From contig NZ_JAKSYD010000289.1 of NCBI RefSeq assembly GCF_022829605.1, forward strand, positions 1 through 64,000: a stretch of 64,000 bases of DNA. The letters run 5' to 3'. Made by a program: the position numbers and the translations under genes. The notes beneath the pieces are model-generated. The model made no database searches, was not told where the DNA came from, and worked only from the letters and a program-made list of their open reading frames with translations. The stretch is from Methylobacterium sp. E-065 (GTDB taxonomy: Bacteria; Pseudomonadota; Alphaproteobacteria; Rhizobiales; Beijerinckiaceae). Shown in pieces: positions 58,716 through 64,000 of this stretch (position 1 is the first letter of the stretch; the number at the start of each line of letters is the position of its first letter).

Positions 58716-60190
58716 GCCCACCAGGGCTCCGGCAGAGCGGTGCGGCCGGCGGAATCCTCGATCACCTGGGCGACGGCGAATAGCGTCTCCTCATCGAAGG
58801 GCCGCCCAATCAACTGGAGACCCAGCGGCAGCCCCTGCCCGTCGAGACCCGCCGGCACCGCGATGCCCGGGAGCCCGGCCATGTTCACCGTCACGGTGAA
58901 CACGTCGTTGAGGTACATCTCCACAGGGTCCGCCGAGGCCTTTTCGCCGATACCGAAAGCGGCCGATGGCGTCGCCGGCGTGAGGATGGCATCGACGCCG
59001 TAGGCGTAAGCCTGCTCGAAGTCCCGCTTGATCAGCGTGCGGATCTTCTGGGCGCGGACGTAATAGGCGTCGTAGTAGCCGGCCGAGAGCACGTAGGTGC
59101 CGATCATGATCCGGCGCTTCACCTCGCGGCCGAAGCCGGCGGCGCGGGTGTTCTCGTACATCCCGGCGATGTCCTTGCCGGGGATCCGCAGGCCGTAGCG
59201 GACACCGTCGTAGCGGGCGAGGTTCGAGGAGGCCTCGGCCGGCGCCACGATGTAGTAGGCCGGCAGCGCATAGGACGTGTGCGGCAGCGAGATTTCCTTG
59301 ATGGTCGCGCCGGCGGCCTTCAGCCACGCCGCGCCCTCGTCCCAGAGCTTCTGGATCTCGGCCGGCATGCCGTCGACCCGGTACTCCTTGGGGATGCCGA
59401 TGGTCAGGCCCTTCACGCCGCGGGTGACCGCCGCCTCGAAGTCGGGCACCGCGAGGTCTGCACAGGTCGTGTCCCGGGCATCCGCGCCGGCCATCGAGCC
59501 GAGCAGGATCGCGCAGTCGCGCACCGTCCGGGCGATCGGGCCGGCCTGATCCAGCGAGGAGGCGAACGCCACCGTGCCCCAGCGCGAGCATCGCCCATAG
59601 GTCGGCTTGATCCCGACCGTGCCGGTGAAGGCCGCGGGCTGGCGGATCGAACCGCCGGTGTCGGTGGCGGTGGCGCCGAGGCAGAGCCGCGCCGCGACCG
59701 CGGCGGCCGAGCCGCCCGAGGAGCCGCCGGGCACGATCTGCGCGTCCGAGCCCGTGCGCCGCCAGGGCGAGACGACGTTGCCGTAGGCGCTGGTCTCGTT
59801 GGACGAGCCCATGGCGAATTCGTCGAGGTTCAGCTTGCCGAGCATCACGGCGCCGTCGCGCCAGAGATTGGCCGAGACCGCCGATTCGTAATGCGGCTCG
59901 AAGGTCTGCAGGATCTTGGAGCCCGCCGTCGTGGTCACGCCGTCGGTGCAGAACAGGTCCTTGATGCCGAGCGGGATGCCCTCCAGCGGCCGGGCCTCGC
60001 CGGTGGCGAGCTTCTGGTCCGACGCATCGGCCATCGCCAGGGCGCGGTCCGGCGTCTCCAGGAGATAGGCGTTCAGCGCGCGGGCCTTGCCCATGGCGTC
60101 GAGATGCGCCTGCGTCAGCTCGCGGGCCGAGAGCCGCTTCGCCTTGAGGGCGTCGCGCGCCTCGGCCAGGGTGAGTTCGTTCGGATTCAC
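58712..60190 (-). CDS. gatA: Asp-tRNA(Asn)/Glu-tRNA(Gln) amidotransferase subunit A
   Basis: GatA (492 residues) is the amidase that releases ammonia from glutamine. Amidase-signature motifs are visible: the catalytic Lys region GIPLGIKDLFCTDGV, VPGGSSGGSAAAVAA, and ATDTGGSIRQPAAFTG carrying the cis-Ser/Ser nucleophile pair. The start MNPNELTLAEARDAL and length are usual. It follows gatC by 72 nt. Confidence 0.97.
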   Translation of the reverse strand: MNPNELTLAEARDALKAKRLSARELTQAHLDAMGKARALNAYLLETPDRALAMADASDQKLATGEARPLEGIPLGIKDLFCTDGVTTTAGSKILQTFEPHYESAVSANLWRDGAVMLGKLNLDEFAMGSSNETSAYGNVVSPWRRTGSDAQIVPGGSSGGSAAAVAARLCLGATATDTGGSIRQPAAFTGTVGIKPTYGRCSRWGTVAFASSLDQAGPIARTVRDCAILLGSMAGADARDTTCADLAVPDFEAAVTRGVKGLTIGIPKEYRVDGMPAEIQKLWDEGAAWLKAAGATIKEISLPHTSYALPAYYIVAPAEASSNLARYDGVRYGLRIPGKDIAGMYENTRAAGFGREVKRRIMIGTYVLSAGYYDAYYVRAQKIRTLIKRDFEQAYAYGVDAILTPATPSAAFGIGEKASADPVEMYLNDVFTVTVNMAGLPGIAVPAGLDGQGLPLGLQLIGRPFDEETLFAVAQVIEDSAGRTALPEPWWA

Positions 60191-60262
60191 GCTGTTCCCG
60201 TCCCCGCGCGCCGCGGCACGCCCCTCAGAAATCCGGTCCGCTCGGTTCGCGCCGAGATCAGC

Positions 60263-60550
60263 CTACTCGACCACCTTCGGGACCAGGAAGTAATTGTCCT
60301 CGGTCTCGGGCGCGTTGGCGACCACGTCGGCGGCGCGGCCACCCTCGGTGACCACGTCCGCGCGCTTCTTCATCGCCATCGGCGTCACGGAGGTCATGGG
60401 CTCGACGCCGGACACGTCGACGGTTCCGAGTTGCTCCACGAAGGCCAGGATCGCGTTCAGCTCACCCTGCAGCGGCCCGACCTCGTCGTCGGTGACCGCG
60501 ATGCGCGCCAGATGCGCGATCCGCCGAACCGTCTTCTCGTCGACCGACAT
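60263..60550 (-). CDS. gatC: Asp-tRNA(Asn)/Glu-tRNA(Gln) amidotransferase subunit C
   Basis: GatC (95 residues) wraps GatA and GatB. It starts MSVDEKTVRRIAHLARIAV, followed by ILAFVEQLGTVDVSGVEPMTSV and the C-terminal ETEDNYFLVPKVVE, all typical. The longer upstream frame is rejected because similarity begins at ATG 60550. Confidence 0.96.
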   Translation of the reverse strand: MSVDEKTVRRIAHLARIAVTDDEVGPLQGELNAILAFVEQLGTVDVSGVEPMTSVTPMAMKKRADVVTEGGRAADVVANAPETEDNYFLVPKVVE

Positions 60551-60688
60551 GCCGTCCCGTTCGTCCCAGTCCGGGAGCAGCCTCCCGCGATCGGCCGGGC
60601 TATAGCATCGGCGTTCGACGCGCCGCAACGCGCGGTGTGGAAAGCTAGGCGTCCGACCGCCTTCGAGATCGGGTGGGCATGCCCCGGG

Positions 60689-60898
60689 TCAGGTCACCAC
60701 GTGATGCGGCGTAACCGACATCTCGATGGTGATTCCGGTCTGCCGAACCGGCTGGACCATGGCCTGGGCAAAGCCCAAGACCAGGATCTCGAAAGCCAGC
60801 AGCAGCATCAGGCGATGCCGACGCGGCATCGCCAGCGGCGAGCGGAGAGGCGCAAAACGGGTGGGCTGGCCAAGTGTCGACACGGCAGGAACCCGCAT
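60689..60898 (-). CDS. Possible small membrane-anchored protein
   Basis: A 69-codon frame starts at ATG 60898 (or an inner ATG near 60829) and includes one hydrophobic segment (LMLLLAFEILVLGFAQAMV). It is divergent from the SUKH-like gene. Support is limited to the membrane segment and a clean start, so this may not be a gene. Confidence 0.4.
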   Translation of the reverse strand: MRVPAVSTLGQPTRFAPLRSPLAMPRRHRLMLLLAFEILVLGFAQAMVQPVRQTGITIEMSVTPHHVVT

Positions 60899-61001
60899 GA
60901 TGGTTTAACGATGTGTTTACCTACCTAACCGTGAACCGCCTCGCGTGCATCCGGGGCGATCTACGGAGAGCGGCAAGCCTGTGGATGAGAGACCGGGATC
61001 G

Positions 61002-61571
61002 ATGTGGGAGCGGATCTTCACCAGCCTGTCCCCGGGCTTCACGCCGGGTGAGACGGAGCTCGACCGTGCAGCGGCGGAACTCGGCTTCGCCCTGCCGGCC
61101 TCCTACCGCAGCTTCTGCCGGACATGCGGCGTCGGCCTCGCGGGGGACCAGTTCAGGATCGCGGTTCCGGGCCCCTACGAGGCCAGCGATCTGATCACGC
61201 AGGCCGGCATCATCGCCCACAGCGTCGGAACCACGATCGGGATGCTGGAGGACGGGGCCGAAACGCACCGGTTCGATGTCGAGGGCGGCGATCCGGCCAT
61301 CGTCGAACGGGCCTGCTTCTTCGGCCGCGGCGAGGATGGCGGGCTTCTGTTCTGGGACGTGTCCGGAAGCGGCCCGGAATACGATATCTGGCTGCTCGCC
61401 CCCGATCTCGAGACGATCCGGTTCGGCGGCGAGAGCCTGGACGACTTCTTCACGCGGGTCACCGCGCCCGCCGCCGCCCTGGTGCTCGGGCCAGGCTTCG
61501 AGCCGTTGCCCGCGCGATTCGAGGGCTTTGCGGAGGCCACGCTGGCACGCAGCACACAGGCGGACCCATGA
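61002..61571 (+). CDS. SMI1/KNR4 (SUKH-like) domain protein
   Basis: The 189-residue protein begins MWERIFTSLSPGFTPGETELDRAAAELGFALPASYRSFCRTCG, the recurring N-terminal pattern of SUKH domains ('i...E..lg..LP..yk.fl...nGg'). The later WDVSGSGPEYDIWLLAPD and SLDDFFTRV segments also fit. Many SUKH proteins are immunity proteins against secreted toxins, but no toxin gene is adjacent; others are housekeeping. It overlaps ruvX (ATGA). GTG at 60981 is an alternative start. Confidence 0.75.
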   Translation: MWERIFTSLSPGFTPGETELDRAAAELGFALPASYRSFCRTCGVGLAGDQFRIAVPGPYEASDLITQAGIIAHSVGTTIGMLEDGAETHRFDVEGGDPAIVERACFFGRGEDGGLLFWDVSGSGPEYDIWLLAPDLETIRFGGESLDDFFTRVTAPAAALVLGPGFEPLPARFEGFAEATLARSTQADP

Positions 61572-62080
61572 ATCACGACGCGATCCGCGCTTTCGCAACG
61601 GCCTCACGCGGCGGGACGCGGCTGATCGGCATCGATCTCGGTACCAAGACGATCGGCCTCGCGCTGTCCGATCTCGGCCGCCAGATCGCGACGCCGCTGG
61701 AGACGATCCGCCGGGTGAAGTTCACGCCGGACGCGCAGCGCCTCGCGGCCCTGTGCCGCCAGCACGCGGTCGGCGGTCTCGTGGTCGGCCTGCCGCTCAA
61801 CATGGACGGCAGCGAAGGCCCGCGGGTGCAATCGACCCGGGCGTTCGTGCGCAACCTCGCGCCGATCCTGCCCCTGCCCCACGTGTTCTTCGACGAGCGC
61901 CTCTCGACCGCGGTTGTGACCCGGGCGCTGATCGAGGCGGACGCGTCCCGGGCCCGGCGCGGCGAACTCGTGGATAAGCTCGCCGCCGCCTACATCCTCC
62001 AGGGCTGCCTCGACGTGATGCGCCATCTCGCCGACGTCGACGCCGATGCGGCGGCCGACGCGGACCCGTTCAGCGGCTGA
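61568..62080 (+). CDS. ruvX: Putative pre-16S rRNA nuclease/Holliday-junction resolvase-like protein
   Basis: The 170-residue YqgF/RuvX protein has the RNase H-like core: LIGIDLGTKTIGLALSD with the first catalytic Asp, GLVVGLPLNMDGSEGPRVQS, and VFFDERLSTAVVTRALIEAD with the second acidic residue and AAAYILQGCLD at the end. It is thought to mature 16S rRNA. The start overlaps the SUKH-like stop. Confidence 0.94.
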   Translation: MNHDAIRAFATASRGGTRLIGIDLGTKTIGLALSDLGRQIATPLETIRRVKFTPDAQRLAALCRQHAVGGLVVGLPLNMDGSEGPRVQSTRAFVRNLAPILPLPHVFFDERLSTAVVTRALIEADASRARRGELVDKLAAAYILQGCLDVMRHLADVDADAAADADPFSG

Positions 62081-63281
62081 GCAGCGAGACCGCGCCGCTG
62101 CCGTGGCGCTCGATCCGCCCGTCGAGTTCCAGCTCCAGCAGGACGGTCTGCACCACCCGAATCTCGATGCCGGCGCTGCGCGCCAACTCGTCGGTGCCGA
62201 CGGGGCTCGGTCCGAGCAACGCGACGATGCGGGCGCGCTCGTCGGCCGGCCCGGGCTCCTCGTCCATGTCGTCCGACTCGGCTCTCTCCGGCGGTTTGCC
62301 TAGGTCCGCAGCGAAAAAATCCTGCGGGATCGACCCGTCGAGGTCGATTTCGTCCCAGAAGTCCGGCTGCTCACGGAGATCCGGCCGGTCGCGCGCTGGG
62401 GCGGCGTCCGCATCCGGGCCGTGCTCGATGATCGGGCCGAGCACGTCGAGGACATGCGACACCTCGGAGACGAGCGCTGCTCCCTGGCGGATCAGATCGT
62501 TGGTGCCCTCTGCCCGCGGATCCAGCGGCGAGCCGGGAACCGCGAAGACCTCGCGGTTCTGCTCCAGCGCGTAGCGCGCGGTGATCAGCGAGCCGGAGCG
62601 GCGGGCCGCCTCGACCACCACGGTGCCGTACGACAGGCCCGAGATGATGCGGTTGCGCCGCGGGAAGTCGCGCCCGCGCGGCACCCAGCCCATCGGCATC
62701 TCGGCGAGCACCGCCCCACCCTCCTCCAGGATCGCGTCGACCAGGGCGGCGTGGTTGGCCGGGTAGATCTTGTCCTGCCCGCCGGCCATCACCGCGACGG
62801 TGCCGGTCGAGAGGCTCGCCTTGTGGGCCCGCGCGTCGATACCCCGGGCGAGGCCCGAGACCACCGTCAGGCCGGCCTCGCCGAGGCCCCGGGCCAGCCG
62901 CTCCGTGAAGGCGAGCCCGGCCGTCGAGGCATTGCGCGAGCCGACCAGGGCCACCGCCGGACGGTTCAGGATCGCGGCGCCGCGGAGCGCGAGGAGTGGC
63001 GGCGCCGCATCGGCCTGCTGAAGAAGGCGCGGAAAATCCGCCTCGCCGGTGGCGATCAGCCTGCCGCCGAGGCGCGCCAAAGCCGCGATCTCATCCTCGG
63101 CCTGCGCCCGGGTCGGCGGCTCCAGCCGCTTGCCCTGCCGCCGGCCGAGATCGGGCATCGCCTCGAGGGCGGCGGCCGCTCCGCCGAAGCGGTTGATCAG
63201 GGTGCGGAAGGTGCGCGGCCCGACGCCCTCGGTGCGGATCAGGCGCAGCCAATCGAGACGCTGGGCATCGGTGAGCTGCAT
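62070..63281 (-). CDS. dprA: DNA-processing protein DprA
   Basis: DprA (403 residues) loads RecA on incoming single-stranded DNA during natural transformation. The Rossmann-like domain is evident: ALVGSRNASTAGLAFTERLARGLGEAGLTVVSGLARGIDARAHKASL in pieces, followed by TVAVMAGGQDKIYPANH, FPRRNRIISGLS and NREVFAVPGSPLDPRAEGTNDLIRQGA. A C-terminal winged-helix DML1-like domain follows after a linker. ATG 63281 is preferred over a TTG four codons earlier. It converges on ruvX with an 11-nt overlap of the two ends. Confidence 0.96.
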   Translation of the reverse strand: MQLTDAQRLDWLRLIRTEGVGPRTFRTLINRFGGAAAALEAMPDLGRRQGKRLEPPTRAQAEDEIAALARLGGRLIATGEADFPRLLQQADAAPPLLALRGAAILNRPAVALVGSRNASTAGLAFTERLARGLGEAGLTVVSGLARGIDARAHKASLSTGTVAVMAGGQDKIYPANHAALVDAILEEGGAVLAEMPMGWVPRGRDFPRRNRIISGLSYGTVVVEAARRSGSLITARYALEQNREVFAVPGSPLDPRAEGTNDLIRQGAALVSEVSHVLDVLGPIIEHGPDADAAPARDRPDLREQPDFWDEIDLDGSIPQDFFAADLGKPPERAESDDMDEEPGPADERARIVALLGPSPVGTDELARSAGIEIRVVQTVLLELELDGRIERHGSGAVSLLSR

Positions 63282-63317
63282 GCGATCCCCCAAGGACCGC
63301 GCATCCCGTGCGTGCGC

Positions 63318-63920
63318 TCAGCCCTTCTGGCCGATGCGCCCCTCGGTGCCGGAGGCCAGCCGGCGGATGTTGGGCGCGTGCTTCCACCATAGCAGCACGC
63401 CCAGCAGCAGGAACAGCACAGCTTGCGCCGGCGCGCCGAGCGCCCACAATGCCAGGGGCGTCGCGGCCGAGGCGACGAGCGCCGCAAGCGACGAATACTT
63501 CAGCGCGAAGGCGAGACCGAGCCAGATCAACGCGAAGATTCCGAGGGCTGGCGGGGAGAAGGCGAGGAGCACGCCGATGAAGACGGCGACGCCCTTGCCG
63601 CCCTTGAAGCCGAGCCAGACGGGAAAGAGATGTCCCAGGAACGCCCCGAGACCAGCCGCCAGGGCCGGTCCCAAGCCGAAATGCAGGGCGACTAGGACCG
63701 ATACCGTCCCCTTGAGGGCGTCGCCCAGCAGGGTCGCGGCGGCGAGGCCTTTGCGGCCCGTCCTCAGCACGTTGGTGGCGCCGATATTGCCGGAGCCGAT
63801 CGCCCGCACGTCGCCGAGCCCGGCCAGCCGCGTGAAGATGAGGCCGAACGGAATCGAGCCCAGGGCGTATCCCAGGATGAGACCGAAGAGGACGAGGGGG
63901 TCTGTCGGGTCGGGAAACAT
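63318..63920 (-). CDS. plsY: Glycerol-3-phosphate acyltransferase PlsY
   Basis: PlsY (200 residues) transfers acyl groups from acyl-phosphate to glycerol-3-phosphate, the first step of phospholipid synthesis. Conserved loops are visible: GYALGSIPFGLIFTRLAG, IGSGNIGATNVLRTGRKGLAAATLLGDALKG in pieces, and LGHLFPVWLGFKGGKGVAVFIG. There are five or so membrane segments. Its ATG overlaps the stop of the upstream pyrC-like gene. Confidence 0.96.
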   Translation of the reverse strand: MFPDPTDPLVLFGLILGYALGSIPFGLIFTRLAGLGDVRAIGSGNIGATNVLRTGRKGLAAATLLGDALKGTVSVLVALHFGLGPALAAGLGAFLGHLFPVWLGFKGGKGVAVFIGVLLAFSPPALGIFALIWLGLAFALKYSSLAALVASAATPLALWALGAPAQAVLFLLLGVLLWWKHAPNIRRLASGTEGRIGQKG

Positions 63921-64000
63921 CAGGCCGCTGCTGCCAGGTCATCGGCTGCGTGGACGATCGCGCCGCCAACCAGCGTCAGCACCGCAGCGCCCTGGAGGCG
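63920..64000 (-). CDS. pyrC: 3' end of a dihydroorotase-like gene (partial)
   Basis: Twenty-six codons and a TGA are within the window; the translation ends GAAVLTLVGGAIVHAADDLA, the short final strand pair of amidohydrolases such as dihydroorotase. The stop overlaps the plsY start (TGATG). In related alphaproteobacteria plsY and dprA follow pyrC, which supports the call, but too little is visible to be sure. Confidence 0.55.
   Translation of the reverse strand, partial: RLQGAAVLTLVGGAIVHAADDLAAAA

Noticed and set aside
1..64000. CRISPR array, tRNA or rRNA genes, intact insertion sequence
   Set aside because: No regularly spaced repeats, no cloverleaf-like segment with a TTCRANNC arm in the gaps, no rRNA-like stretch and no transposase were recognised by reading; tRNA-scanning software was not available.

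Overview
The window is a high-GC alphaproteobacterial chromosome segment that almost certainly comes from a Methylobacterium/Methylorubrum-type methylotroph. The evidence is an uninterrupted set of one-carbon genes in the arrangement known from M. extorquens AM1: formaldehyde-activating enzyme, the tetrahydromethanopterin (H4MPT) pathway, the formyltransferase/hydrolase complex, a sensor-regulator pair next to pqq, PQQ biosynthesis, and a lanthanide-type methanol dehydrogenase. No rRNA, tRNA, CRISPR array or intact insertion sequence was recognised.

Region 1 (about 0.7-25 kb) is the methylotrophy island. Leftward from about 7.5 kb run mptG, mtdB, an ATP-grasp ligase gene, mch, a second (RimK-like) ATP-grasp gene, a CitG-like gene and fae, ending in an intrinsic terminator. 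Divergently, fhcB-fhcA-fhcD-fhcC run rightward. Together they take formaldehyde plus H4MPT through methylene-, methenyl- and formyl-H4MPT to formate, and make parts of the cofactor. A small secreted protein, the MxbD/MxbM-type two-component system, pqqA, pqqB, fused pqqCD, pqqE and two unnamed exported proteins follow, then folP-folB-folK. Convergent to these is xoxF-xoxG-xoxJ, a lanthanide-dependent methanol dehydrogenase with its cytochrome and periplasmic partner. The island therefore holds methanol oxidation, cofactor synthesis, regulation and formaldehyde oxidation to formate.

Region 2 (about 25.8-38.8 kb) is mixed housekeeping and accessory DNA: rnd, a WYL-like small gene, aspS with a downstream glycosyltransferase and acyltransferase, then an atypical AT-richer patch (about 32.2-33.6 kb) with a frameshifted toxin-like gene overlapping a possible immunity gene. 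After it come a DUF3297 gene, a hexapeptide acetyltransferase, the malic enzyme maeB and a Tat-exported acetamidase/formamidase-like protein.

Region 3 (about 38.8-64 kb) starts with a chemoreceptor carrying a C-terminal globin domain. It continues with ppx-ppk-hdaA, purM-purN, ndk, several small exported proteins, a GST, a FUSC/DUF1656/HlyD efflux module, gatC-gatA-(small membrane protein)-gatB, a SUKH-like gene with ruvX, and dprA, plsY and the end of a pyrC-like gene. Palindromic repeats of at least two families lie in the gaps.

The least ordinary items are the receptor-globin fusion, the broken toxin/immunity module, the unnamed exported proteins co-transcribed with pqqE, the control signals around xoxF, and the dispersed palindromic element.
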